Positions 13,380 to 27,861 of a DNA stretch of 64,000 nt are shown piece after piece. Under the pieces are notes generated by a model. It saw only the letters and a program-made list of their open reading frames with translations. It was not told the DNA's origin and did no database searches. How positions within the stretch are numbered: the first letter of the stretch is position 1; every line of letters starts with the position of its first letter. The DNA is taken from NCBI GenBank assembly GCA_003864495.1, contig ML133428.1, positions 2,733,009-2,797,008 of the forward strand, written 5' to 3'. The stretch is from Nemopilema nomurai. Taxonomy: Eukaryota > Cnidaria > Scyphozoa > Rhizostomeae > Rhizostomatidae. The position numbers and the translations under genes are program-made.

Positions 13380-16300
13380 CTAAGGAGTCGACGGTTCGAG
13401 AAGAGACCGTTGCTGCATCGCTTGCGAGCTCACAATTTGCGCGGGAAGATTTCTACTCGGCGAAACTACGAGTTTCGGCAGAATTTGCTGCTGGTACGAC
13501 AAACTTTCGGCCTGCATTGCTGAGTTCAGTGGAGATATCATGGGCTGTTGCTGCAGTTGTTGCATCTGCATTTGTTTTAGTTGTGCAATTGGTTGTGACG
13601 TTGAACTGAATTGTGCGGTGCTGGATAGTAACTGCGTAGCAGTAGTGGCTAAGTTAGTTTGTTGCGAAGGAGATCGTGCAGTATTCTGGACGGACTGGAT
13701 AGGACTAGGTGCCTTTCGTGAGTCGAACGGGGCTGGTTTTTGAAATGGGCTCGATCTTTGACTGTTTGTATCTACACGAAAAAGAACAAGCATTACAGAC
13801 TCTAGGCAATGCAAAAGGATAGATGTTTCATCGTGAAGTTGTAAAATATTATATTACAGCTAGGTTAAAAACAACAACAAATGATAGATTGAACAACAAA
13901 TGTTATACACTCTAAAGTTCCTAATCGTAGGGGGGATCTTATAAAGAGAGGGGGATTGGCAATGTTTTTAAAACCATAAATAAATTGAAAGATAAATAAA
14001 TGGTGGGGTTATAATAAATTGAAATGCTTAGATTGTCCAAGTATCTAACTAAGAAAATGTGGGAGGGGGGAGACTTTTTGCATGAAATACATAATTCGGG
14101 GGTGTTATTAAGTGAAAATGAGGATGAAAAATTTTCGAAAGATGGCGTTTACCAGCCCCCCCCCCCCTTCCTAGGAAATTGACAGTAGAGCAGAAGACAT
14201 TGAAGGGATCCCCTTGCTATAGCGTACTATTAAAATTGTAGTTTAATTGCTCCAAACTGCTCGGACCTAGATGACGTACATAGAAAGAATATTCAAAACA
14301 ATGTTTATAAGAAGGCAGTTTCGAAAATCAATTAACATTTATTCAATCAGCCATTGACTTTGATGAAAGTAGGGGACCATTTAACACCGACGTTTTTCCT
14401 TACTTAACTCCATAGCCACTCAGTTTGCTGTTGTTTACTGGGAACCTACTAATTGGAGCTGTGCACATGGCAAAACCGCTGCGGCCTCACCTTTGTGGAA
14501 ACTCTGTAGCTGCTGCGAAGCCTGCTGGGAAGGCTGCTGCGAAGGCTGCCGCACGACCAACTGAGACACCCTGGAAGGCCCTGACACGGCCAGTCGCTTA
14601 CCTGCGGATGACGCAGAGTTGGCCGCGCGTATGCTGGCGTTTATGTTTGCGGTTGCGATACTCTGGCCAGGACTGTAGGCTATGCTGTAAGTCTCTGGCG
14701 ATGATACGATTCCGTTTGCCAACTGGGAAACCACCTGCTGTCCCTGCAATAGATTTCAATATCAATTTTGCCTTGAAACACATCTTTACATAAAAATCAT
14801 GCGACTTAATGCGACCTTAAACAAATAACGCGAACAGACCAACGGGTGGAAACGCCTATTTTTACACCTAAGGAAATGCCTATTTTTACAAAAAGACAGA
14901 ACGAAATTTCTTACATGTGTAAAAAACGGACAGAAATACACGAAAAACCAAATATTTTAGTTGAATATGATGCGACCCCTCAGCGCATATATCACGCACA
15001 AATGGGGGAATTTGTATGAAAACTACGCATTGTAGTCACTTTAGGATCATGTTTCAACCTTTCGCAATAAAAATTTCGAAAAAAGTCGGAAGCCCACCTG
15101 AGTAGTGATGTAAACCCCCGGCGACGCAGTCTGTTGGCTTACTGCACCGGGGGCCGGTAAAATCTCCTTCAGGTTTCCCTGGTAAGCAGCCAGGCTTTGA
15201 ACTTGTGAAACATTCGGTAATGATACCATCATGCCTTGCGTGACAGCAACATTCGGAGCGACCATATGATTGACAACCTGACTTTGATCAACAACAACAT
15301 TCTGTGAGCCTGCGAGGTTCATGCCCAAGTTCTGAGACAAACCTTGGTTAAGCCCCATTGTTTGGCACAGCGATAAACTTGAATTTAGGCCCATATTTGT
15401 GTTCAGATTCGTCGTCATGTTATTTCCCGTTATTGTTAAGTTCGAAATCCCACTTTGACTTGAATCGGTGCAAAGCAATGCGCCCGACAAGAAGTTCCCA
15501 TCGAGCGATTCAACATCGAAGCCCTGTAAAGCGTGTCCGATCTCACTCACGCACTTTGCGAGGTCAACAGCAGTGGGGTCTTTTAAATTAACCGTATCGT
15601 TAATGGAATTCTCAGTTAAATTCCCATCCTGGCCGATAATATCATTTTTAAGTGAGTCTGCAGAGTGCCTTCGCTTTCGAGACGACGAAAAGTGTTCGGT
15701 CAAAAAAGAATCGGACACCTGACGTTTCAGGTTGACTGGCGAATTCGGGGGCTTCGTCTTAACTCGGGGTACAGGCCCAAATCTACTTGGTTCAGTATTG
15801 GAAGGCGAGTTGTTGGGAAAGGATGCCGAAGAGTCCATAGCACTGACACCCTCGTCCAGTACTTGTGTAGAGCAGATGCCTGGGGAAAAGAACAATTGTT
15901 AGGGCCTCTTCGTGTTCTATTGCAATGAAACAGTGCAATTGGCAAAAAATGACGTCATCTCAGGTATGAGCGAAAGGTTAACGGAGCTGGGCTAGAGGCA
16001 AAGGTGTTGAGTACGAGAATACTTCTGTTTGTCTCATATTTAGAAATTGATATTGGAACTAAGACACTTTTTAATTTTATTGGTTGAAAATTCTGTGAAG
16101 TGGAAAATATACTTTTTGGAAACGATGAAAAAACTGATAACGCAATTTTACATTTATCAGCTTGAACAAGCCAAAAGCTATGCTACTGTGCTCTTAACAG
16201 TACAAAACGCATGAGATTTATTTTCAAACAGTTAAAAGTAAATGATATATCTCACCGCCTGCTCCTGAAATCCCCCTATAGTGTAACTGCTGGGAATTCA

Positions 16301-19300
16301 CCCTAGAGAAACAGAAGGCCTCAGTTTCGTATCATTTTATCTGAAGCGAGTAAAATAGCTAGCACAAGATACAGAAAATATGAAAATCACATTCATCAAT
16401 AAATGTACTTTTTATACATGAAACAGCTGTGCATTGTCAAAGCTAAACCGGATAATTGTTAAAACATCACTGAAATCAAAATGATGGAAAGAAAATAAAC
16501 AACGGTACAAATTCTTAAAAAATGATATCAAAATGAAATGATATCAGCTTTGATGTTGGTATTAAAGTTTTCAATATTGATTTGTTATTAGCTTTGCTAG
16601 TGATTGTTAGTGAAAACCGTACACTAAAACACAATTACAATGCAATTAGAATACTCTCAAATACAAACACATTTTCCTAACTGGTTTGCCTAGGCTCGTA
16701 TGACACTATCATGAAAATTATGAGCGAGAGAATATAGGAAAAGAGAACAAGTTTGAAAAAATTACAGTAAAAAAATGTAATTCTGAGACTGCCTCTGACA
16801 GCAAAAAATGTTTGCAGGTGAACTGGTAAACTTTGAGATAACAAAATAATATTGATACTCATATTGATAGTATAAGATAGACGTTTGTGTTTTTGAACCA
16901 CAATAACATTCATTTGATTTTTTCATGTGTAATATTCATGACAAAATCATTTAAAAGATAAATTATATTATTTTATATAAAGACAAAATTATATTATTGT
17001 TGACATCAATGAAAGTGTTAATGATGATATTCAAGGTCTTTCTTGAACATTTATTGTGTTCGTATTGCAAAAACTTAATCTTGCACAGAAAGTGCAACCA
17101 TAATATTGCATACCTAAAAGTACCGTCCTCCCCGAATTTAATTTTTCCAACAAAGAAAGTACTTTAAGTATGCAAATTTATCACTTTATTTTTCAGTGCA
17201 ACTTTAACGATCCCCACTCTAGAGAATACATGAAATGCCACTATATAAAGTCCACGAAATAAAAATTAGAAGAAAAGAATCAATAATGAAACAAAGAACG
17301 CAGAAGAAATCTCACGTGTTCAAATTCGCTTTAATGAGTTTGTCTACCATAGTTTGGGCAGCAAGGCGGAAACTATTAAATTTTCTACCAAAGGAGTAGC
17401 AGCCACTTCCAACACGTCGAGCAGAGAAACTGTTGACCTAAAAATGAAAGAAATATCAAAACTTCAACGTAACTCATCGTCAAATTATCAAACAAATAAC
17501 CTTTTAAGACCATAATATCAAAAAATTGTTCTCAAAGGGCATACATAATCTTGCTTGGCATGGTACAATATGGTTAACACTAACTTTGCAGCTTCAAGTG
17601 CCATGTTTGTTTGTGTGTGTCAATAGAATGAAAACAGATCATAAGACCATGCCTTCGAAGTAGAACTGTTGTTGTAAAGGATGTGTTTTTCAAACGAACG
17701 TTTATAGTAGAAACCAGGCTCCTTCCGGGTCGGCGTACTCAAGTGTCAATCAAAATCGTATATTAGCCGTATTAATGTTGAAGAGAGAGCAGTGCCAAGC
17801 TCCTTGCGCGCAGGTCGTGGTCATTTCGATACTAAAGTATAATGATCAAGTTTGTAGATTTGTTTCTGAGTTTATGATGTACTCAAAAATGCTTTCTTTC
17901 TCTGACTCACGCACTACAACAACTGTTGATAGCATATAAACAATTTCGTCACATTTCATTAGATGTATAAAGAGACCAAGTCAAGTCAGCGAGAACTTAC
18001 AGCTAACGGTTTTGGATGGTGTGAAATAGTTTGCATTGACGACGAATGGTCTTCACAAATATAGTCCACGTATGTTGGTTGAGTTTGTGTGAAGGGCGAG
18101 GTGTGATCCTCACTTGGCGAATGCTTCTTGGCTGTTGAAAGGAAAATAGGACGATTTTGAAGAGAAAGGCTTTGCAGGCAAATAGAAGGTCGTACTATTA
18201 TGTACTGTCTGGCCAATATAACGAGCCAAACATACTGTGTATAGCTTCCATAACACGAGATTAACAGTACACTAACTTCCCCACACAAACTTTTTAAATT
18301 TGCATATAATTCCGTATGAAGATTTCTCAACGTAAAGTTGGTAGCGAGTTTAATGTTAGCTGAAACAGCATCAAAGCGTATCAGGCCAATAGACAAGGCT
18401 CTTTAGCTTCAATTATTGATAATTTAGTAGAAGATTTATTAGTTTAGAGAAACTTCAAAATTTCAATAATCCTGGTATCAAACATGCTCATAAAATTGCA
18501 ATGCTACAATGAACCGTCTTCTTGGACCAATTTTCTCTATCCAACAAAGATGCCCGACGGATATCTTTTTTGTACAACAAAAATCTCGAGACGGATACCA
18601 TTATTTAAACTAGCATAGGATCTACTTTTTAGAAAGCATCTAAGTTACAGTACGCTAAATTAAAAATGATCAGAAACTGAAAACATAAAATGTATGACTA
18701 TTAAAAATCATATATCAAACCTTCGGAGCGAGACGATTCCTTTGATGATTGTGATCTACGAAAGAGCAATTAAAAAGTGTAGGCTCATACTTAAAAAATG
18801 CATGTTTGGAATGCAACAGAAAAACCAATAGTTAATCATGTCTGCAGTGACCCTACCTTCTAATGACCTTTCTTCCATAAAAGGTTGAAGGTCATTTCAA
18901 TTAAAGATTAAATGTCATTTTAAATATGGTTAAAGGTCAAAGTTGACATATCTCAATGATTGGAAAGCCACCTTTGATTCGTGACCCTACGACTACGAAA
19001 TAGATTCCCTAAAAGGTTTATACAAAAATTATGCTTTTCAATTTTTATAGCTGCCCTATTGAAATGGAATAAAATCTACAACAAGCCCTCAAAAAAAGGA
19101 TTGTATCTTTAGTGACTGGTTGCGTGAATCTCAATGCAAACATATGATAGTTCGATCTTTGTTTATTCAGCTTCCTCTCCACAACGGCTGACATAGCAGT
19201 TATCTACTTCTTTTTTGTTTACCTTGAGTCAGTTGGGCTGGAGAGACGTCGCTCAGACTTTAATGTGAAACTTGGCGGGTTCGACCTGGTAGGAGAAGGG

Positions 19301-22300
19301 GTTGCAGTTGGGGTGTTCGTTCCTGATGAAGAGCCACTCTCTTTGCTACTGTGAAGGCGCAACTTGTAATCGGCCAACAGAGCATCAAACATTTTCGATC
19401 TGCCTGTCACCTCTCTTCTCGATGCCAAAGTATGTGTCTGAAAAATGAATGGAGGGTCTGATTATCATACAGAATGGCAACTTAAAAATCATTGTTGAGT
19501 CACTTGATTTTTTCTGAGAGGTAATGAAAAATTAACATTTTCAAACTTCCACGAATGCCAAACTCTAAGCAGGTATTCATGTCTGATAAAGAGCCAAAAT
19601 ACTACAGTTAATATGAAAATATGAATTAGTTATAGCTGTTCGTTCGAGTGGGTTTTATGCATTACTTGTAAAAGCAAAAATTCCATATAATATCAAGGAA
19701 TATGTATTGGCAACCAGAACAAGAACGATTCCTGCAACAGACAGCTTCAAATATATAGACAAAATAAAATGATGTCAGCTCAATACTAATGCAATGAAAA
19801 GTCACGAGTTCTACCTGTCATACCAAAATTCTACCGGTCAAGAGAAAAACAGAATCCAACTGATGGAGAGTCGTAAGAGAAAGCCAGGAAATACATTTTT
19901 ATAGCAATCAGATTGTACTGGCGGTGATCGCCTGGAATCCCTGAAGCTCTAGGCTAACTCAATTAATGTACATCTGATTTAAAAAAATTAGCATAGAAAA
20001 AATAGTGAAAAGGGTGAACGAATCAAATGGAAAAAATCATGCGTGGGGCACAGGTAGTGAGGGATGTTCTTTAACTGGAGCATATCAGTTCAGTTCATTT
20101 CATTTTTAAAAATCCATACATACAAATCTTTTAAAATACGGCAACAGGTTACAAAAGATGAAATAAATTACATACAATGAGAGAAATAGAGAACAAGAAA
20201 AAAAAATTAGATGATTTTACAAAAACAAAGGAGATTTGCATGCAGGAATTTCTTAAAGGAGGAGCTCTCTCGATAGATAGACTAATAGATAGACATATAA
20301 TTTAAGTTAAAACAAACAAACAAACAAACAAACCTTGCACGTAAGAGATCTGGTGCAACTTCTAGCTTGTTCTTCGATCCAAACACCACAATGCTTGTCT
20401 GGGTCATACTCTTTGTCTGGAACGACAAACAATACCGAAAAAATAAATCATAAATCACCGAAAAGAATGCTAAGCAAGAAAATTTTCAATTGCAATTTCA
20501 ATTGCAAAGTAGCGCTCTATAGGAAATATGTTTGGTGCTGTAAAAATGAGCCACGATAAATACCTGAATTTGTAGCCGCTTGTTATTGCGGCTTCTGAAT
20601 CTGTTGCAGCTCAAGGTGTTATGACAATATGCCGCTAATCTTAATACCGATTGCGAACTACCATTAACAAATTGTCCTACCAAAAGATGTCAAATTAGGC
20701 ATAATAACTATAGCCCGCTACGCTTATGAAGTCGCTCTGTCTATACAAAATAAACTCCAAGAGGTCAAATTAAACTCCAATTAAACAGTACCTTTTTGAT
20801 TAACAATTGGCTTCTTGTGTTGTCCTTTCCAGTTCGCAGCCGGCTTCTCCGCAGCAGCTTTTGCCTTGTTCCCAATCACGGTTTTCAAATTGATCTTCGG
20901 GATTTTTCCTTTAGCCGCGTGATTAAAATTGGGGATCATCAGTGGCACCTCTTCGATCTTTACATTGATATCCGTCGGGTCTACTTCTTCGATTCGGATA
21001 AAACTGTTGTCTCCTGGTGACTTCAACAGCTTGGACTTTCCAAAAGTGCGTGACGGTGACAGTATATCCTTAGTGACAGAGCAAATCCTTGTAGGTGACC
21101 GCTTCAAAGATGACAAAACCTTGGCGTGCTTCCTCTCTGCAAGGACAAAATGACCTTGTGTCAAGAACCCATTACTGGCGAGAACAGTAGAACATCAATG
21201 GAGCGTTCTGGCTTGTTTTCTAAACATTCTAGCTTTTTCACAGAGTGTTCGCCAAACTTCTAATTAAATATCATTAACGCTATCTTCGAAAATGGCGTCT
21301 GTTTGGAAATCAATCACAAAAGTCTCAAATAATTCACCGCACGCGGTTAAACATTTCTTAAGCGTAAGCCTGCCATTTAATACAATTTCTTGTTCTTCAT
21401 TTAAAGAACACAATTTCTTGGAGAGGCATTTTCAGAAGCTATTCCTGTGTTTGGATTGAACTTTCTTATAATATGCATCATCATGATTATCACCAGGCCT
21501 CTCAGGTCAATAGTGATATTGAATAGGGAAAAACAGAAAAACTTCGCGCTAAATGCATAGAAGAAGAAGAATCTAGAAGAAGAAGAAGAATCTAGAAGAA
21601 GAAGAATCTAGAAGAAGAATCTAGAAGAAGAAGAAGAATCTAGAAGAAGAAGAAGAATCTAGAAGAAGAAGAATCTAGAAGAAGATAAAGAATCTAGAAG
21701 AAGAAGAAGAATCTAGAAGAAGAAGAAGAAGAATCTAGAAGAAGAAGAAGAATCTAGAAGAAGAAGAAGAAGAATCTAGAAGAAGAAGAAGAATTTAGAA
21801 GAAGAAGAATCTAGAAGAAGAAGAAGAAGAATCTAGAAGAAGAAGAAGAATCTAGAAGAAGAAGAAGAATCTAGAAGAAGAAGAAGAATCTAGAAGAAGA
21901 AGAAGAATCTAGAAGAAGAAGAAGAATCTAGAAGAAGAAGAAGAATCTAGAAGAAGAAGAAGAATCTAGAAGAAGAAGAAGAATCTAGAAGAAGAAGAAT
22001 CTAGAAGAAGAAGAATCTAGCTAGGTCTGAGCATTACTTATCAAGTTGGTCGATCTGATGTTTTATAGAAAATTATGAGTAACAGAAGTAAAGAGTAAGT
22101 CTCATGTTTATTGACAAATGTGAAAATACGCTATTAGAGGATTTGGTAACCCGTTTGTTTCTACGTCATTTTCTCCCAGCGTTCTCAATAAGTATTTACA
22201 TGCAGCTAATGAAGCTAGGCTGTTGGTAAGTTAGTCAGGTGCCTCAACTACTGTGGGAAAATAAAGCAATAGAGGACCCCCAGTTTTTTTCAGTTCAATA

Positions 22301-25300
22301 TACTGTTTTTCCATAGTCTCCGTGTCTACTCATAAACCTGCTTATAAAATTAGTTACTACATAAAGGTGAAATAAGTCAAGTGTCTTTTTTACACCATAT
22401 TCTAAACAGCTGCCTTTTGGCCGAAACTCTGCTATCAACGAACTTCTGCCTCGTAAAAAGTGGCCGTACAAAACAATGTGCCTGGAAACACTGTGTTTAG
22501 TGCTGTTTGCTTGAGCGCGCTTGATGTTCACTAAGTAAACATATTGGATTTTTGACGACGTTTGCTTTGCTTTCATACAATAAATTGAAGCAGCACTGAA
22601 CATTTAAGTACACTGATCACATTTCAGTGGTGCGGCTTTGAGGAAACGTGAATGGAAAAGGCAAAAGTGACATAACAGGGCCCAAAGCCCAAGAGCGTAC
22701 TTACCATAGTGAGTGATCAGCGATGAAACCTGCAGAATGCACTGGCACTCTTTGCACACAGCCAGCATCAAACCATCCTTGGCAGGACACACCCCAAAAA
22801 GCCTCATATCTGAAACATCATATTGTCATATCCTCAAATTGACATAGAAAAAATTTGATCTGAATCTTTGGCTAAAGCTGCTACTTATGACAAACGAGTA
22901 TAAAGGCAGTAACACGAAAATTAATTTCCACTATTAATCTACTAATGACTCTTTAAACTTTCATGATCCGAACAATTTGCAACAGTGTGTAAATATCACA
23001 GTGTTTATCTGTCATTGCTCCTGGACCAGAAGGTGACAGTTTGTCTCGCAATACACAAAGTCCCAGCGTTTGCAAGAATTGAAAATTGACATCTGTATGT
23101 CCAATACCCATTGTGCTCTCTTTTTGTGCACTTAAGAAAACCAGTGTACTCTGATACATGCGTTATAAGCATCGAGTTATCACTAGAACACCTAGAACAA
23201 AAGAAACAATTTCTTCAATTCAATTTTAAAAGTGATGCAACAAAGTCAATGGATTACCTTCCTTGTGTAGTCTGGCTGCTTCGGTGTTCAGCCCTTTTGG
23301 GTGCCCTAGCCCTAAAAGAAAACGATGTTCATTTAACTTTGGTTGCTTATTAAAATGCTACCACATTCTTGCGAATGAATTTGAGAAGAGAAAAGGACAA
23401 CATGTGACGCAGAGGTTAGACAAGCATCGTTTTAAAACAATGATTCAAAGCGGAATTTTCCTGCTGCATCAATAGTTCCAAGGAGGTGATAAAGTAAGAT
23501 GTCTTTTATGCTGACTTCGAAAAAAATGCTGACAATGGTGAGGATTATTAATGATTAATAAGCGAACACAGTGCAATGCCTTTGGAATGGCAATGCAAGC
23601 GTTTAGAATCTTTATAATTAACAGCGAGATATAGAATTGTTCATAACATTACGCCATAATGTCATTATATAACTGTTAATAATATTCTTCTGATTCAGAT
23701 TAGCTAACAAAATGAAACAGCTAGCTATATGATAGTAAACAAATCAAATCAGGAACGCTATAAAAAAGTGGATCACTAACATGTAAGAACAACAATTCTA
23801 TCGTGAATAAACAACCTGATATTTCGCCCAAGAAATGCGGGCCCTCTTCTAATGGTTTAACGATTTTCTAAAACTTTTCTAAAACTTAAAAGCTATTGAC
23901 GAGGCCTTGCGCTCTGCGAGGTAAAAAAGTGCCTTTGGGTACAACATTTTGTTTTCACAACACACTCTATGTCATAAACTTTATGAAATTAACAAGTGGA
24001 AGAAATATTAGTTTGAGCTAAATATGACTTGAACATAAAAAAAGAGTTTTTAAAATCAAAATGTTGATGTCTAAGATGATTTAGTCTAAACGAAGATGAG
24101 TAATCAGAAAAACTCTGTTTTTTCATAAGTTTCCAAAAATAGGCATCAAACCCAAATATAAGTACAGCACAAGGCTAAGTAAAGTAGCTGATAAACTTAT
24201 TTCTAAAAAATTTATACAGCGATAGTAATATAAAATTATAATAAGAAGCCTAGAAAAAGTATTTTATTTAATATTTATTTATAATTTCATATGATTCAGT
24301 CTACAGCAAAAAATAAGAGATTGAAAAATGTGCAGTCTGGACCAACCAAAATGGGAAAACTTACTTTATGACAATAGAAACTTGAAAATAATGCAAAAAC
24401 TTGGCCTAGAGGTGGTTAAGTAACCTCTTTAAAGAAATGATACTGCATTAATTTTTAGACCTGTATTGAGTTTGGATTTCCCTTTTTGACATGTCTATGA
24501 TCAAACTCAATGCCAGCTAGCTAAAAACTTTAAATGATGCCAATGTTAGAGACTTCATATAAAAAGAAGAATGATGATATTCGTTGCCAGAGTACAGACT
24601 TGTCAGGGTTATTGATGCGAAAGCATCAACATAGATTATTAGAGTGTTAGCTTAACAGATGGTTACAAACTGTCAAGATACCTTATATTAGAAGTTACTT
24701 AGATTCTATAAAATAGCTTTTTAGGTTATTTTTTGCTTCATTAACAGTGACTAGTAGCATCATGTTTACTTTGTCATTTTATTTCATCAATAGAGAGTGC
24801 ACCTGAGTGTAGAAATACTTCTCTAGTTGATAGTGATTTAAATTAAATTTTTTAGGTAGCCATAAAAACAAATAGGTAGCGAAACATAACATAAAGCAGC
24901 TACCATGTATCAACCTAGCATCTAAGGCTTTACAACACTTTTCAAGCTTACATAGAACTCTCAAGTCATATATAAATCTATAAATAACTATTTCTGTTAG
25001 AAGATTGCTTTTGGTCTTAAAGTGAAGAAAATTTAAAGAGCCTGTTTTTTTAAAGAAAATTTAAACAGGTCAAATCAGACAGGCCAAGTTAACATTTGAT
25101 TTAAACAAAAATTTGAATTTGCAAATGTTCAATCAACTATATCAGAAAAAGATAACAACACAAGAAAACTAATATCAGTTGTTTAAAAGTGAAGAAAAGT
25201 TGAAACTGCTTTCCTTTTAAACAACAACCCACTATGGAAATTGCTAAAGGTACATTTTTGGAAATTATGTGTAATCAAAGCTGTAGGACAAAAAAGGGAT

Positions 25301-27861
25301 GAAATGAAAGGTAACTGCAGAATAATAAGGCCAATGAACATGCTATAAAAACAAATTTGCATTGCAAGCTTATGTGGTAGACAGTGTGTTGTAAGAACCC
25401 ACATGAAATCTACCTGCAAATAATAAGGCTGAGTATTCTCAAAATAACAATAAAATAATTCCATAAGGCCTGCCAAGTAGTTACACGATGACTATTGTAC
25501 TTGTGCCACTAAGGTTATCAATAATTCCACCTTCCATAGTGAATTGGACTTGGACATAAGAAAATAAGAAACGAGACATTGAAACCAAATAAAAGGAAAG
25601 CATGCTGAATATAAACCTTTTCTCAACTTTGGTATTTTGGTTTTAAAGGGTATATGTAAATAAGAAATGCAAGGATAATTGATATCAAATAGTTATGAAA
25701 GCATAGTTTTGTAATTAGAAATACTTCTGCTACTTGTCACCTGCATTATAAAAGCAATGTCAGCAAAGTTCTTGCTTATTTGGTGCCAGAGGGGCAGAAC
25801 TTTGGCACATTTTGGTTCAAATAATTGTAAATAATGAATTGACTAAAACTGCTTGAAGTTGACTTTTGTATCAATTAAGAATGCTGTAGAATATAGATTG
25901 CAAAGTTACATTGCAAAGATTCTTCAGAGCATAAAAAACAATAGACTGTCACTTGATTGCACAAAATAAGAAAGTTCCAATATATCTAAATAAGGCTCTA
26001 AAGGCTTTTCACAAAATTCAAATGTCAGAAAAACATATGTGAGTTTACACTTTGGCCTTTCTATTATTGTTGTTGGACAACCTAATCAAAAACATGTCAT
26101 GTGTAAAAAGAAAATCTAAAGCTAAATAAGCATGAACAACTTAACCATGTCATTTATCAGATCATAAATATATTTTCTATTGCTATGATACTCAAAGAAT
26201 TTGATCTTACCTACAAAAGCAAGCTTTGCAGACATTGACAGAGATGTTTCAAAATTAAATTGCCCTGGGAAAATACAGGCCTTCAAGTCAAACAAAAAAC
26301 ATGTGGTCTGTTATACTGTAATGAGTAACCAAAGACTAGAAAAGCTATTATAGATTTCTGCTGTATGGCAATAAAGAAGTAAAGAAATAAAATTATAGAT
26401 GCTAGAAGATACTAGATGATTAGAAAAAAGGTGGCAGATCAAATTGATAGCTCACTTAGCCACTACTGTTATGGCCATTTCAAGGTTAACAAATTGAGCT
26501 AGACACATTAACCTTAACACTATAAGAGATAACAAGGTTGGCATAGAAAAAGAAAACTGGAGTGTTTCTGGGTTTGTTTTCAAACTTGAAATGTTGGTAA
26601 CCAACCAAGAAAATGGGTGCTATGACCTCTAAAGCAACTGGCCCAAACAGGGTACCATCAATATCAAAGTTGGAATGATGTCTTCAGAATTTACTTTCTC
26701 CATAGAATCAAGACAATACTACACCAACAATGAAAGATATAAAGATAAAACAAAGAAACAAAAAGAAATCCTCAAGGTAACTCTAAAATATGTTTTCGAA
26801 TTGCAACATTAGTAAACATCACCTTCCCTTTATATTTAAAAAATACTTATTTCTCCAATGATTGATTGTTTGTCAATTTTTTCAACAAAATATGTTGCAA
26901 GATAATAGCCAATTGATCATAACCACATACTGCATCTCTTTTTGCTTTGCATTGCTGTTTATATGAACTCATTATGTGGTATAATCTAATGGTGAATACA
27001 AATTGTGTTACAGTCAGTTTCCAAAATCCTATTCCTTCTTTTGACTATAAAGCAGTTGGCTACAACTGGATACATAAAGCTACTATTTTTATTACATTGG
27101 AGCTTGAGCAAAGCTATGCCCCTTGACCTGCTCAATTGATATGTCCTTTAGCTCTGACACTTTAAAGTTTCTCATGAAAGGTACCCTTTTTGAAAAAAAT
27201 CACACCTTGCATGTTTCTTATAAAGATAGAACTAAAATTTGAAGGAGATTGCAGTACTGAAATGATGTCTTCATATTTTCACTGCAAGCCAAATCAATAG
27301 ATTAATCACTTCGGGTGGGGGTGTGCCACCGAACTTCTCCATTGCAAAAGGACAAAAATCATATCAACAGGTGTAAGTAACTCACATAAAAATCTCCTAG
27401 TTTACCAATACAACAAGTTGTAGTAAGAATTGCATACTTAAAATCAAATCAATAACAAGGCATGTCTGTTTTTTTTAATTTGTTTTGAGATTTTCGCTTG
27501 TTGGAGCTTTGTCGAGAAAGTAACTAGAATCACGTTAATTACATTGCTACATAATTGAATACAAAGAAAAACAAAGTTGGCTTTTTTAAATAGCTGTCTT
27601 TTCTTTTAAGAAACGGTTAAGACTTTGAATATTTGATTAAAATTGACTTTGCTAATCTTCGAGAAACCAAGAAATTGAATGTTACAGAAATCCGTTAATT
27701 TGGCATAATGCGTTATGCTTCAATAGGCATAAGGGCCTAACTGGTAACATGCTAGCAACAAACAAATGTATACCTTCAGTGTCTTCAAACGCTGTATTTT
27801 CAGCGAACAAACTCCACGGCGTGCCTGCATTCAACCCGATTTTCCCAACTCTTTCAGCCAT
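13380..27861 (-). CDS. ATXN7: Ataxin-7, SAGA deubiquitinase-module subunit (complete, 13 exons, 883 aa)
   Basis: Ataxin-7 anchors the H2B deubiquitinase module to the nuclear SAGA coactivator complex. Coding exons: 27861-27774, 23311-23258, 22809-22705, 21136-20792, 20416-20334, 19437-19223, 18755-18721, 18131-18001, 17437-17316, 16302-16256, 15879-15098, 14743-14491, 13771-13380; every junction is GT-AG and in phase. Exon 1 starts MAERVGKIG and contains PWSLFAE, like human SWNLWVE. Exons 2-4 join into EAARLHKEDMRLFGVCP, then CKEC and THYERKH, the N-terminal zinc finger (human SHYERRH). Exons 5-6 form the SCA7 domain: DPDKHCGVW, CTRSLTCKTHTLASRR, MFDALLADYK. Exons 8-9 give SHHPKPLAVNSFSARRVGSG, matching human HHPRPLAFCSFGSRLMGRG. 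The last exons are Ser/Gln-rich and disordered. Length is close to human (892 aa). There is no N-terminal polyglutamine tract. Confidence 0.95.
20311..20334. repeat. AAAC tetranucleotide microsatellite
   Basis: Six near-perfect AAAC units directly abut the donor side of the ATXN7 SCA7 exon ending at 20334. Confidence 0.85.
21545..22022. repeat. AGA-rich minisatellite punctuated by TCTAGA
   Basis: Units of TCTAGAAGAAGAAGAAGAA in which the number of AGA triplets varies from about two to five between TCTAGA boundaries; roughly 28 units. In the ATXN7 intron between exons at 22705 and 21136. The strand is purine-rich throughout. Confidence 0.95.
23312..27773. other. ATXN7 intron 1 (4.46 kb), no coding content seen
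   Basis: Bounded by donor GTATAC after base 27774 and acceptor TTTTAG before 23311. Very AT-rich. No long open frame, no strong tandem repeat and no recognisable transposon was found on either strand. Confidence 0.75.

Noticed and set aside
13540..13743. Cysteine-rich plus-strand frame
   Set aside because: Antisense shadow of the Gln-rich last ATXN7 exon; the cysteines come from reversed CAA/CAG codons.
14425..14793. 122-codon plus-strand frame
   Set aside because: Antisense to ATXN7 exon 12, whose minus-strand frame has correct splice phases and a Gln/Ser-rich product typical of the family.
20565..20676. Possible extra ATXN7 exon (TTTGGTAG acceptor, open frame, CAG|GTATTT donor)
   Set aside because: It enters in phase 1 but leaves in phase 0, and the next exon at 20416 needs phase 1. 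Skipping it joins AAAG to AC and gives the conserved NQKDKEYDPDKHCG, so it is not part of the main transcript.
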